Source of the DNA: a virus
Virus record (IMG/VR): IMGVR_UViG_3300036791_000462
Location: 43,111-107,110 of that record
Direction: 5' to 3' (one strand)
Length of the DNA: 64,000 bases
Positions 44,104 to 51,272 of the stretch are shown one piece after another; positions within the stretch are counted from its first letter, which is position 1, and each line of letters begins with the position of its first letter. Under the pieces are notes generated by a model that saw only the letters and a list, made by a program, of their open reading frames with translations, was not told the DNA's origin and did not search any database. The position numbers were made by a program, and so were the translations under genes.

Positions 44104-44229
44104 CTGGGTGGTCACGATCAGCGCCGCGACCACCATCAGGAAAGCGACAGCGAACGCGCAGTACGCGAGTGCGTAGGCCACCGTGTCGGAGGTCAGGAAC
44201 CAGTCGATGAAACGGTGGAAGCGTTCCAT
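44101..44229 (-). CDS. Single-helix membrane miniprotein
   Basis: A 42-residue protein from ATG 44229 (TGATG). A charged amphipathic start (MERFHRFIDWFLTSD) leads to one long hydrophobic helix. Its stop is inside the next palindrome. Function unknown. Confidence 0.7.
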   Translation of the reverse strand: MERFHRFIDWFLTSDTVAYALAYCAFAVAFLMVVAALIVTTQ

Positions 44230-44873
44230 CAGAATTGCGGCCCTTCCGCGACGGCGTCGTTCGCGGCGTCGTTCGCGGCGTCGCGGCGCTCCTGGCGCTT
44301 CTCCTCCAGGAACTCCTGCCACTCGTCGGCGTCGGTCGGCTCGCCCTTCTCGTCAACCTCGCCCTCGTACTCATCGGCGAACTCCGACTCGTCGGCGTCG
44401 GGGTCGTCCATGCCCTCGATCTCATCGGCCATCGACTCGATCTCGTCGGCGGCGGACTCGCACGCCTCGGCCTTCTCGCGGATCTCCTCGCTCTGCTGCG
44501 TCTCGTGCCCGAAGCCGTCTTCCATGTTGTCGGCCGATTCGGTGTAGCTCTCGCTGGCCTCGCGCACGCCGTTCGCGTACTCGCGGACGATCTCGGCCAG
44601 GTCGGTCAGGGTCGCTTCGGGCACCTGCGCGAGCGCGTCTTCGGCGGCTTCCTGCGCGGCGTAGATCGTCTGCAGGTGCGGGCTGGTGGTCTGGTCGGAC
44701 GGGCGGATCCGGCAGTTGGCGCAGAAGTTCTTGCGCTGGCTGTAGCGGCCGATCCGGTTCGCGAACCACTTATACGGCTGGCCTGGCAGGATCTCGGTGC
44801 CGCACTTGATGCAGCGGCGGCTGTGGCCGTCCTTGCGCCCCTTGGCGCTCTTGACGTATGTGACTCGGGCCAT
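44229..44873 (-). CDS. Zinc-ribbon protein with long acidic coiled coil
   Basis: A 214-residue protein. CIKCGTEI and CANC form an N-terminal zinc ribbon. From residue 70 on it is strongly acidic and helical, ending in QERRDAANDAANDAV. It may bind nucleic acid through the ribbon and a partner through the coil. Confidence 0.75.
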   Translation of the reverse strand: MARVTYVKSAKGRKDGHSRRCIKCGTEILPGQPYKWFANRIGRYSQRKNFCANCRIRPSDQTTSPHLQTIYAAQEAAEDALAQVPEATLTDLAEIVREYANGVREASESYTESADNMEDGFGHETQQSEEIREKAEACESAADEIESMADEIEGMDDPDADESEFADEYEGEVDEKGEPTDADEWQEFLEEKRQERRDAANDAANDAVAEGPQF

Positions 44874-44889
44874 CGTTCTCCTCTGGTGG

Positions 44890-45084
44890 TCAGTCGCCGT
44901 CGTTGCCCCTCAGGGCCTCGGACAGCGAACGGGTGAGCATCTCCTCGGCGCGCGCCGCGTCGCCCCGGCGGAGCCAGTAGTCGTGCGACTCGCGTCCCGC
45001 CTGCTCCAGGTAGTCCCAGTAGCTCTCGCCGCCGTAGTTGGTGCGCTGCGCGTCGCGAGCAGCCTGGACCTCGTAGGTTTTCAT
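44890..45084 (-). CDS. Small charged helical protein
   Basis: A 64-residue protein from ATG 45084 (TGATG-type overlap; ATG 45087 is possible). It has YWDYLEQAGRESHDYWLRRG. Function unknown. Confidence 0.7.
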   Translation of the reverse strand: MKTYEVQAARDAQRTNYGGESYWDYLEQAGRESHDYWLRRGDAARAEEMLTRSLSEALRGNDGD

Positions 45085-45407
45085 CACGCCTCCCTGGTGA
45101 TCGCGTCACCGAAGTCGTAGGAACGGAAGCTCGACGCGCGGTAGGCAACCTCGCCGACCTCGTCGGCGTAGACGTTGCGCTGCTCGCCCTTGATCCAGAC
45201 CTTCGCGCCGCGCTTGAAGACGCGGCGGACGACGTAGGTGTCGTCCCAGTCGAGGTCCACGGTGACGCTGTAGCCAGCGCCGACCTTCAGCGTGACCCCG
45301 GTGTCGCGGCGTTCGATCCTTCCGCCGCTGATCGCGAGGATGTTCATCCGCCCGATCTGCACAACGGTTTGTTGCACGTCGCACGAGCGAAACGTTTCGG
45401 TTGTCAT
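45084..45407 (-). CDS. Small beta-rich protein
   Basis: A 107-residue protein from ATG 45407 behind CGACCGAGGAG. Alternating strand pattern (VTLKVGAGYSVTVDLDW, VWIKGEQRNVYADEVG) suggests a small barrel. First gene after the palindrome at 45451-45473. Function unknown. Confidence 0.75.
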   Translation of the reverse strand: MTTETFRSCDVQQTVVQIGRMNILAISGGRIERRDTGVTLKVGAGYSVTVDLDWDDTYVVRRVFKRGAKVWIKGEQRNVYADEVGEVAYRASSFRSYDFGDAITREA

Positions 45408-45450
45408 GGCATCTCCTCGGTCGTTGGAGCGGCTCTCTCACCGCACCTAC

Positions 45451-45473
45451 AGCATAGCACAGGTCGTGTGCTA
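45451..45473 (-). promoter_or_regulatory. Palindromic promoter/operator copy
   Basis: TAGCACAGGTCGTGTGCTA (45455-45473), nearly symmetric, with -10 TATGCT. A leader with GGTGCGG and CCGCTCC can pair partly before CGACCGAGGAG. The outer bases 45471-45473 are the TAG stop of the upstream gene. Confidence 0.75.
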
Positions 45474-45827
45474 GCGGATGCGACTGACGCCACGTTGGCG
45501 GTCGTCGGACGGCCACGCTCGCCAGCAGACCATCGGGATATCGAGATGAAGCTCGAACGCGGGTTTGCGACCGCGCAGCTTGACGAAGGCGTACGCGCGC
45601 ACGTGCGGGTGCTCGACCTGCACCTGGTCGATGTGCTCGTGGATCATCACGAACTGGAAGGTGTTGATCCCCTGCGGGTCGAGGCGCTTGACGAGGTGCG
45701 GCGGTAGCTGGCGGTTGTAGCCAGCGGCCCTGGCGCGCTGGATCGCGGCCATCAGTTGCTTGTAGTTGCACCAGCGGCCTGCCTGCACGTCGCCGGGGAG
45801 CTTCTGGATCAGGTCGGGGTCAGTCAT
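45471..45827 (-). CDS. Hypothetical protein
   Basis: A 118-residue protein from ATG 45827 (ATGA overlap). MTDPDLIQKLPGDVQAG is followed by HPHVRAYAFVKLRG, which recalls but does not meet a 2H motif (only one). Function unknown. Confidence 0.75.
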   Translation of the reverse strand: MTDPDLIQKLPGDVQAGRWCNYKQLMAAIQRARAAGYNRQLPPHLVKRLDPQGINTFQFVMIHEHIDQVQVEHPHVRAYAFVKLRGRKPAFELHLDIPMVCWRAWPSDDRQRGVSRIR

Positions 45828-46780
45828 CGGACTAGCTCGAAAACCCTGCGCTTGAAGATCAGCGGCTTGCCGTCCGGACCCTTGACGTACGGGGCGATCC
45901 AGATCTGGCGGTAGATCGTGCGCCTGGTCCCGTCGTCGTCGCGCTCGATGTACGGCTGGTTGCGCCAGTGGCCCTGCACCATCCAGCGGTGCGACCACTG
46001 AACGTCACGCTCGTCACCCTCGTACTCGGGCGTGTTCTTGGCGCGGCGCAGGGTGAACACGACAACCTCGCGGATGTCCCGCCAGGTCGCCTTGGCGCGT
46101 TTCCAGACCGGCCGGGCGGCGCGTTCGCGGAACGGGATCGCGACTTCCTGCTGGCAGAGGCGGAAGAAGACCTTCACGTGCGCGAGCACGTCGCGGATCG
46201 TTTCGTCGTCGTCGTAGACCTTGGATGCCTGCTCGAAGCGCATGAACGTCGCGTACTCCAGCACCAGGTCGGACCCTCCGACGCGGCTGTCGTGGTAGAC
46301 GGCGTCATCCACCGGGTCGCCGTCGCCCCGGTGGGAGTAGAGCGCGATCAGCAGCCCGGTGCGTTCGGGGTTGATGCTCCACTCGAACGCGCGGAACGGC
46401 ATCTGCAGCCCGCGCGTGTCGGTGACGTACACCGGCTTGGCGAAGTAGGCGAAGCCGTCGGGGACCATCAGGTCGGTCAGGATCAGCGGCTCGGGTCTGA
46501 ACTTCTCGGCGGCGAAGTCGATCAGTTCGACCAGGTCGCCGCTGACGTAGAACGGGTCACACTCAGGCAGGCTGGTCGTGACGAGGTGCACCAGGTTGGA
46601 CGCATAGTCGTCCAGGTTCACGTTCGTGAAGTCACCTGTCAGCGGGTCGTACGCGCCCGCGCGGATCAGGGCGCGCACGAACCCGTCAAGGTACTCGCGC
46701 CCCTCAAGCGTGCCGAACGAGCGCAGCAGCGATGTCTGCGCGTCGAGCGCTGTGTCCCACCCTTCGTTGCGAACAGTCAC
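45824..46780 (-). CDS. Conserved phage hypothetical protein
   Basis: A 318-residue protein from GTG 46780 behind CCGACCGAGGA. The C-terminal motif GHWRNQPYIERDDDGTRR, then YRQIWIAPYVKGPDGKPL, is one I recognise as widespread in actinobacteria and phages without a known function. It forms a two-gene unit with the 118-residue gene. Confidence 0.8.
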   Translation of the reverse strand: MTVRNEGWDTALDAQTSLLRSFGTLEGREYLDGFVRALIRAGAYDPLTGDFTNVNLDDYASNLVHLVTTSLPECDPFYVSGDLVELIDFAAEKFRPEPLILTDLMVPDGFAYFAKPVYVTDTRGLQMPFRAFEWSINPERTGLLIALYSHRGDGDPVDDAVYHDSRVGGSDLVLEYATFMRFEQASKVYDDDETIRDVLAHVKVFFRLCQQEVAIPFRERAARPVWKRAKATWRDIREVVVFTLRRAKNTPEYEGDERDVQWSHRWMVQGHWRNQPYIERDDDGTRRTIYRQIWIAPYVKGPDGKPLIFKRRVFELVR

Positions 46781-46804
46781 GTCAGGTTCCTCGGTCGGTA
46801 CTGC

Positions 46805-47230
46805 TTACCTGTCAGTGTACTCAAGCTCGAAGTAGCGCGCGACACGCGGGTCTTCGCGCATCCCGTCCAGTCGTGCGAACACCTCATCGAAGTAGGTGCG
46901 CAGCCCCTTCTGGGAGAACCGGGCGACCGGCTCTGAGCGCGTCAGCCCAAGCCCCTCGAACAGGGTGTAACTCTGTGAGGTGCCGATCCGTCGTCCGTCC
47001 TGGTAGATCGTCTCCTCGGTGACGCGGCTGATTGACGAGTAGTAGCTCCGGGGGCTGGTGTTGCCGCTGAAGTAGTTGATGCCGCCCTTCGTGTAGCCGA
47101 CGCGGAAGCTGGCGTACTCGCGGCGCTCCTCGCCGTCGCGTCCGCCGTTGTCGGTGCTGACAAGAAAGTCGGCGGTGATCGTCCGCGCGTTCGTGTTGAC
47201 GGTGATGCGCGGTTCGGTGGTGGTAGTCAT
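46805..47230 (-). CDS. Hypothetical protein
   Basis: A 141-residue protein from ATG 47230 behind CGACCGAGGAG. A beta-rich first half (ITVNTNARTITADFLV) is followed by a helical end. No family recognised. Confidence 0.75.
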   Translation of the reverse strand: MTTTTEPRITVNTNARTITADFLVSTDNGGRDGEERREYASFRVGYTKGGINYFSGNTSPRSYYSSISRVTEETIYQDGRRIGTSQSYTLFEGLGLTRSEPVARFSQKGLRTYFDEVFARLDGMREDPRVARYFELEYTDR

Positions 47231-47274
47231 GGTTCTCCTCGGTCGTGTTGGTCAGGCGGTCGCGGCCCGGAAGA

Positions 47275-47694
47275 TCACCCGTAGACGATCTCTCCGAGCA
47301 GCGCGACCTGGGCGATCACGTCGGCAGCATCAGCGTCGATGTTCCCGGCGTCGTTCTCAGCGTCGGCGACCATGATCATCGCCCGCAGCCGGTCGTTGAT
47401 TCCGATCTCGCCGCGCTTGATCTTGCCGAGCCCTCGCGCGACGGCGTCGAAGTCAAGGTCGAGCCCCTCGTCCTTGTAGCCCGTCTCGTCGTCGTTCATC
47501 TCGTGCAACGTGGCGCGTGTGTCGTCGCCCTGCCGCTTGCCGGTGTAGACGCTGAGCTTGCCGTCGAAGATCCCGGAGTAGTCGCCATACTGGTACTGGC
47601 TCACCTGTGCCCAGTAGCCGGTCCCGCCCTCGACGGCGGTGGTGATGATGTCGGCGAGGAACTGTTTGCGCTCCTCGGTTCTGGCTCGTGTCAT
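47275..47694 (-). CDS. Hypothetical protein
   Basis: A 139-residue acidic protein from ATG 47694 behind GGGAGG. KQFLADIITTAVEGGTGYWAQ is a pattern I have seen in phage hypotheticals of actinobacteria; function unknown. It lies between the 64-residue gene and the 46805 gene. Confidence 0.75.
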   Translation of the reverse strand: MTRARTEERKQFLADIITTAVEGGTGYWAQVSQYQYGDYSGIFDGKLSVYTGKRQGDDTRATLHEMNDDETGYKDEGLDLDFDAVARGLGKIKRGEIGINDRLRAMIMVADAENDAGNIDADAADVIAQVALLGEIVYG

Positions 47695-47697
47695 CGG

Positions 47698-47892
47698 TTA
47701 CCTCCCCAGCTTGTCCAGCGCCACGCTGATCCGCGCGGCGGCTGAGCCGATCCTGGCGCGCTCGCCGAGGGTGGATCCGCGTTCGTCCAGCACCTCGCCG
47801 AGGTCCATCACCTCGCTCAGCGCGGTCTTGAGTAGCTCGCGGACGGTGAGTTCGCCGAGCGTTCGTGTTGCTCGTAACGTCTCCTGTCCCAT
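47698..47892 (-). CDS. Small helical protein
   Basis: A 64-residue protein from ATG 47892 behind GACCGAGGAGG. First gene after the control unit at 47911-47956. Leu/Arg-rich helical (TVRELLKTALSEVMDLG). Function unknown. Confidence 0.75.
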   Translation of the reverse strand: MGQETLRATRTLGELTVRELLKTALSEVMDLGEVLDERGSTLGERARIGSAAARISVALDKLGR

Positions 47893-47910
47893 GTGTTCCT
47901 CCTCGGTCAT

Positions 47911-47956
47911 TGCGGTCTTCTGACCGCACCTACATCGTAGCACACATCGTGCGTCA
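47911..47956 (-). promoter_or_regulatory. Complete control unit: palindrome and leader hairpin
   Basis: TAGCACACATCGTGCGTCA at 47938-47956 with -10-like TACGAT. The leader stem TGCGGTC/GACCGCA (47911-47917 with 47922-47928) is followed by ATGACCGAGGAGG. The outer bases 47954-47956 are the TGA stop of the upstream gene. Confidence 0.75.
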
Positions 47957-48547
47957 GTCGCTGGGAAGGTACAGGCCCTTCGGGTTGCGCGTCGTGGTCA
48001 TCCCGACGATGTCGATGGGCACGTACCCCTCCATCCCCGACTCGCAGATCGCGTCGATGATCTCTCCCGCAGGCCAGCCCTCGACGGGCGCGTGCGCGAG
48101 CGCGATCCACCCCGCCTCGTCCAACGGCCCGAGCATCTCCAGGAACGCGAGCGCCGACGGCGAGAACGGCTCGCGCGGCGTCAGCTTGATCACCGGGCCG
48201 GTTGCCGAGTTCGGGCGGCCCCACGCCCAGATCAGGCCCTTGCCGTGCGGACGGTGCCGAACGTTGGCTTTGCCGACCCAGACGCCCTGGACGGTCTGGT
48301 CGTAGCTCCAGAGCGTCGGGTCAACGATCACCGCCTTGTCGGCGTAGCAGTCGTCGCCGAGCACCAGCCAGGAGTGCTGGCCGGGTACGCCCTGGCAGAA
48401 CCCGCGTGCTACACGGCAGGTGCCGAAGCGCCCGGAGCGCATCAGCGCGACGCTCGCGGCGTGGCAGCGGTGTGCCCAGTCGTCCAGTGGCGCGAGTGTC
48501 TGTTCAGCCAGGTCGGCTAGGGCGACCCGGAAGGGTTCGTAGGTCAC
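47954..48547 (-). CDS. Conserved phage protein with Cys-His papain-like pattern
   Basis: A 197-residue protein from GTG 48547 (GTGA overlap). RCHAASVALMRSGRFG, GQHSWLVLGDD and VDPTLWSY form an ordered Cys-His-Asp set, recalling transglutaminase-like or papain-like folds. I recognise the block as conserved in actinobacterial phages. Activity not shown. Confidence 0.75.
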   Translation of the reverse strand: MTYEPFRVALADLAEQTLAPLDDWAHRCHAASVALMRSGRFGTCRVARGFCQGVPGQHSWLVLGDDCYADKAVIVDPTLWSYDQTVQGVWVGKANVRHRPHGKGLIWAWGRPNSATGPVIKLTPREPFSPSALAFLEMLGPLDEAGWIALAHAPVEGWPAGEIIDAICESGMEGYVPIDIVGMTTTRNPKGLYLPSD

Positions 48548-48831
48548 CGCCCGTACAGCGCCTGGGAGCGCCTGTCGCGCGCCTCGGCAGCGAGGTCGCG
48601 CACCGGTGCGGTCTTGCCCGTCTTGACGAGCGATGCCAGGCCCACGAGCCCGATGAACTCGCCCTCCAGTGTCTGGACGTAGCACATGCCCATCGTCCCG
48701 TTGGCGGGGCAGCCGAACGGCTGGGTCTTCTGCACCTCGCGGCCTGCGTAGGCCATCACGCGAGCGCTTGTCAGGTCGAGCAGCCCTCCCGGCTCAAGCC
48801 GGTAGACAGCCTTGTTCTTGGTCTTCGCCAT
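48544..48831 (-). CDS. Small hypothetical protein
   Basis: A 95-residue protein from ATG 48831 (TGATG). MAKTKNKAVYRLEPGG at the start and GMCYVQTLEGEFIGL in the middle. Function unknown. Confidence 0.7.
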   Translation of the reverse strand: MAKTKNKAVYRLEPGGLLDLTSARVMAYAGREVQKTQPFGCPANGTMGMCYVQTLEGEFIGLVGLASLVKTGKTAPVRDLAAEARDRRSQALYGR

Positions 48832-49013
48832 CACGCCACCTCCTCCATTTCGATCTCGGCCTCGTAGAGCGTCTGGCCCAGCCGGTCGGCGCAGCGTGCG
48901 CACGACAGGTACCAGTCGAGCACCGGGTGCTTGCACGCGCCCTCTGCGGCCCGGTCGCATTTCGCGAACGCTTGGCAGCGGACGTTGTCGCTGGCCTCCA
49001 GTGTCTTCGTCAT
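48831..49013 (-). CDS. Zinc-binding miniprotein
   Basis: A 60-residue protein from ATG 49013 behind CCGACCGAGGAGG. Cysteines at RCQAFAKC, CKHP and CARC make a probable Cys3-His or Cys4 zinc site. First gene after the control unit at 49034-49084. Confidence 0.75.
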   Translation of the reverse strand: MTKTLEASDNVRCQAFAKCDRAAEGACKHPVLDWYLSCARCADRLGQTLYEAEIEMEEVA

Positions 49014-49033
49014 GTCGCCCTCCTCGGTCGGTT

Positions 49034-49084
49034 GGTGCGGCCCCTCTGACCGCACCACCAGTATAGCGCACATCGTGTGCTCTA
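49034..49084 (-). promoter_or_regulatory. Complete control unit: palindrome, -10 and leader hairpin
   Basis: TAGCGCACATCGTGTGCTCTA (49064-49084) with -10 TATACT. The leader stem GGTGCGG/CCGCACC (49034-49040 with 49050-49056) sits right before CCGACCGAGGAGG. The outer bases 49082-49084 are the TAG stop of the upstream gene. Confidence 0.78.
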
Positions 49085-49285
49085 GCTGACGCTGCTGAGG
49101 ACGCCGTCCACGATCTGGTAGTTGACGGGCTCGTCGCTCTCGACAACGCGCGTGTCGCGGACCAGGGTCCAGCGCATGGACAGGTCGCGAACGTACATCT
49201 GCGCCTCGGCCTCGGTCGCGAAGCGCAGCGCGTTCCCGGCCCACGTGCCGCTGTCGTCAGCGATCACCTCTGCTTTGAAGCTCAT
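49082..49285 (-). CDS. Conserved small phage protein
   Basis: A 67-residue protein starting MSFKAEVIADDSGTW. FATEAEAQMYVRDL and VVESDEPVNY are lines I recognise from small proteins of many phages. Function unknown. It overlaps the upstream gene by four bases. Confidence 0.78.
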   Translation of the reverse strand: MSFKAEVIADDSGTWAGNALRFATEAEAQMYVRDLSMRWTLVRDTRVVESDEPVNYQIVDGVLSSVS

Positions 49286-49602
49286 GTTTCACCTCCCCTC
49301 TCCACTAGCTCGACAAGGGTGTCGGGATCGACCCAGCGCAGCGTGGTCCGCAGCCCCTGTGGGGTTACGTCGAGCCGCGCGAGCTTGACCTTGTCGGAGC
49401 GCTGGCCGTCGAAGTAGATGACCGTCTCGTACAGCGCCTTACCGCCGACGATGCGGATCCGCTTGTCGCCCTCGTAGCCGATCAGATCCCACGCGCGGAC
49501 GACGCCCCACCAGTCCACGGTGTTGGTGCAGGTCGTACATTCGACGCGGCCGTCCGGCCGGTTGATCGTGTCGCGGTCTTCGTAGCAGACCGCGCACCAC
49601 AT
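49282..49602 (-). CDS. Zinc-ribbon hypothetical protein
   Basis: A 106-residue protein from ATG 49602 (TGATG). CAVC and CTTC form a zinc ribbon, followed by a beta-rich domain (RIRIVGGKALYETVIYFDG). Function unknown. Confidence 0.75.
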   Translation of the reverse strand: MWCAVCYEDRDTINRPDGRVECTTCTNTVDWWGVVRAWDLIGYEGDKRIRIVGGKALYETVIYFDGQRSDKVKLARLDVTPQGLRTTLRWVDPDTLVELVERGGET

Positions 49603-49757
49603 CAGCGGTCCCCCCTCAGCGATGCGCGCACGGCCTGGCGGCTGCGCTTGTCCTTGCGCACGCGGCCCTTGCCGGACTTGCCCATCGCCCCGGCGCTGTT
49701 GCGCTGGTGGGCAGCGACGGCGACCCAGGAGCGAACCTTGGTCTGTTTGGCGCTCAT
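49602..49757 (-). CDS. Basic 51-residue miniprotein
   Basis: A 51-residue protein from ATG 49757 (ATGA overlap). It is Lys/Arg-rich (KSGKGRVRKDKRSRQ), so nucleic-acid binding is possible. It ends in TGATG overlap with the next gene. Confidence 0.7.
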   Translation of the reverse strand: MSAKQTKVRSWVAVAAHQRNSAGAMGKSGKGRVRKDKRSRQAVRASLRGDR

Positions 49758-49873
49758 GCCCACAACTCCTCATCGAAGTGGTGCCAGAGCGGCGAGCGGC
49801 CGTACTGCGAGTCGGTCCACGGCGCGTCGAGCGCGTTGATCCAGCTTTGGATCCATGCCCTGAGCTTTCTCAT
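49754..49873 (-). CDS. Trp-rich 39-residue miniprotein
   Basis: A 39-residue protein (MRKLRAWIQSWINALD...) from ATG 49873 behind CCGACCGAGGAGG. Amphipathic and Trp-rich, so it may associate with membranes. First gene after the palindrome at 49921-49943. Confidence 0.7.
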   Translation of the reverse strand: MRKLRAWIQSWINALDAPWTDSQYGRSPLWHHFDEELWA

Positions 49874-49920
49874 CGCTGCCTCCTCGGTCGGTGGGGGCGG
49901 GGCCTCTCTCCCGCACCACC

Positions 49921-49943
49921 AGTATAACACACAACGTGTGTTA
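49921..49943 (-). promoter_or_regulatory. Perfect palindromic promoter copy
   Basis: TAACACACAACGTGTGTTA (49925-49943) has fully symmetric eight-base arms, and -10 TATACT overlaps it. The leader holds GGTGCGGG that can pair with CCCCGCCC before CCGACCGAGGAGG. The outer bases 49941-49943 are the TAA stop of the upstream gene. Confidence 0.8.
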
Positions 49944-50132
49944 GCTGCGTGCCCGGAGAACTGCGCGGCCCTTGTCGGTGATCCGCCAGCGCTCATGCGC
50001 GTTGCGCGACACGAGCCCGCGCTCCTCCAGCCGCCAGAGCACGTCGGAGCGGACGCCCAGCCACTTGGCGGTACGTCCGTTGCCGAACTCCAGCGAGCCG
50101 AGCACGGTCATCTGTCGGCGCGTCAGCTTCAC
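49941..50132 (-). CDS. Winged-helix-like DNA-binding miniprotein
   Basis: A 63-residue protein (MKLTRRQMTVLGSLEFG...). Helix-turn-helix pattern with TAKWLGVRSDVLWRLEERGLV and a wing WRITDKGRAVL. It is a candidate regulator. It overlaps its neighbour by four bases. Confidence 0.75.
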   Translation of the reverse strand: MKLTRRQMTVLGSLEFGNGRTAKWLGVRSDVLWRLEERGLVSRNAHERWRITDKGRAVLRARS

Positions 50133-50323
50133 GAGTCGTCGTCCTGCGCGTAGGGGTCGCGCCAGCCTCTGTCTTCACCGGCTCGCCACGCCGCCCACGA
50201 ATCGAGTTCGTCTTCGGTATCCATCGCGAGGTCGAGCAGCCGGTCGCGTTCCGCCAACTCGTCGTCAGTCAGCTTGCGCTGGCGCGGCAGCCCCCACCCG
50301 TAGTCCTGGCTGTCCCAGGTCAT
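50129..50323 (-). CDS. Small acidic hypothetical protein
   Basis: A 64-residue protein from ATG 50323, sharing bases with the upstream stop. LTDDELAERDRLLDLAMD is helical; the end is Asp-rich. Function unknown. Confidence 0.7.
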   Translation of the reverse strand: MTWDSQDYGWGLPRQRKLTDDELAERDRLLDLAMDTEDELDSWAAWRAGEDRGWRDPYAQDDDS

Positions 50324-50562
50324 CACGCCTCCAGCGCCCGAGCGAACCCGAACGTGGCCTTGGTCTTGGTGGTCGCGGCCTCGGTCAGCATCACCGCGCC
50401 GACGTTGATCGTGATCGTCTCGCCGTCGGTCGTGATGAACTGGCGGATCCCGTCGTCGTCGCCCATCGTCCGGCGCTTCAGCGTCGAGCCGATATCGGCG
50501 GCGCGGCCCTTGACGGTCCTGGCGAGCCCGTTTGCGAAGTACAGAGTGGTCGCTGCGTCCAT
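50323..50562 (-). CDS. Small hypothetical protein
   Basis: A 79-residue protein (MDAATTLYFANGLART...) from ATG 50562 behind CCGACCGAGGAGG. Beta-rich middle (IRQFITTDGETITINV). First gene after the control unit at 50591-50636. Confidence 0.75.
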   Translation of the reverse strand: MDAATTLYFANGLARTVKGRAADIGSTLKRRTMGDDDGIRQFITTDGETITINVGAVMLTEAATTKTKATFGFARALEA

Positions 50563-50590
50563 CCTTCAGGCCTCCTCGGTCGGGGGAGAT

Positions 50591-50636
50591 TGCGCCCTTG
50601 GGGGCGCACCTAAAGAATAGCACACATCGCGCGCTA
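50591..50636 (-). promoter_or_regulatory. Complete control unit: palindrome, -10 and leader hairpin
   Basis: TAGCACACATCGCGCGCTA (50618-50636) with -10-like TATTCT. The leader stem TGCGCCC/GGGCGCA (50591-50597 with 50602-50608) precedes CCGACCGAGGAGG. The outer bases 50634-50636 are the TAG stop of the HNH gene. Confidence 0.78.
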
Positions 50637-51272
50637 GCGCACCCTGCGAGAGTGCCCTTTGATGAAGTGCGTCGGCTGTCCCTTCACGTGTCCCTTCGCG
50701 CTGTTCGTCATCTTCGCGATGGACGTTCTCTGACCGCAGCCGCACTCGCACAATCCGGGACCGAAGACCGGTTCTGGACGCTCAACTCGATCCCAGGTGT
50801 CCCCTCGTACCGCCATCTGCACGGTCGAGATCGAGACGCCGTATTCGTCGGCGAGAGCACGGCTGCGTTCGCCTGTGTGGTAGCGCTCGCGAATCGCTCG
50901 CACGCTCTCCAGGGTTAGCCTGCTCGCCTGCCGCTCGCGGTCGTACATATCGGCGGCGTTGTCGCGCTGGCTTCCGCCAAGCAGATGCGACGGGTTACAG
51001 CAAGGCGGGTTGTCGCAGGTGTGTCTGACTGATCGCGGCAGCGTGCCGTGGGTCAACTCGAAGATCAACCGTGTGGCTTGCCGAACTTTTTGGCCTCCCT
51101 CCACCACGACCACAAGCTGCCCGTAGCCATGGCTCTGCCTTCCCACCCAGAGCCAGCACTCGTCCGGTCCGCGAACGTCAACCTTCGCCCACAGCCGCTC
51201 GATCAGTCGCGAGGTCCACGGCGTCTCAGTACCCGTCGTCGTCGCTGTCGTCGTCGCTGCCGTGGAATCCAT
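50634..51272 (-). CDS. HNH endonuclease
   Basis: About 212 residues from ATG 51272 (GTG 51305 is possible), so its start overlaps the terminase end. DECWLWVGRQSHGYGQ, then RSVRHTCDNPPCCNPSHLL is an HNH-type metal-dependent nuclease core. RLTLESVRAIRERYHTGE, then ALADEYGVSISTV is an HTH. CECGCGQ at the end is a zinc knuckle. It may be a free-standing homing endonuclease or assist packaging. The first 20 codons are a Thr/Ala run antiphase to the Asp-rich terminase tail. Confidence 0.85.
   Translation of the reverse strand: MDSTAATTTATTTGTETPWTSRLIERLWAKVDVRGPDECWLWVGRQSHGYGQLVVVVEGGQKVRQATRLIFELTHGTLPRSVRHTCDNPPCCNPSHLLGGSQRDNAADMYDRERQASRLTLESVRAIRERYHTGERSRALADEYGVSISTVQMAVRGDTWDRVERPEPVFGPGLCECGCGQRTSIAKMTNSAKGHVKGQPTHFIKGHSRRVR

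Noticed and set aside
45471-45827. 2H phosphoesterase from HPHVRAYAF
   Set aside because: Only one H-x-[ST]-like site, and it reads HVR; the second motif is missing.
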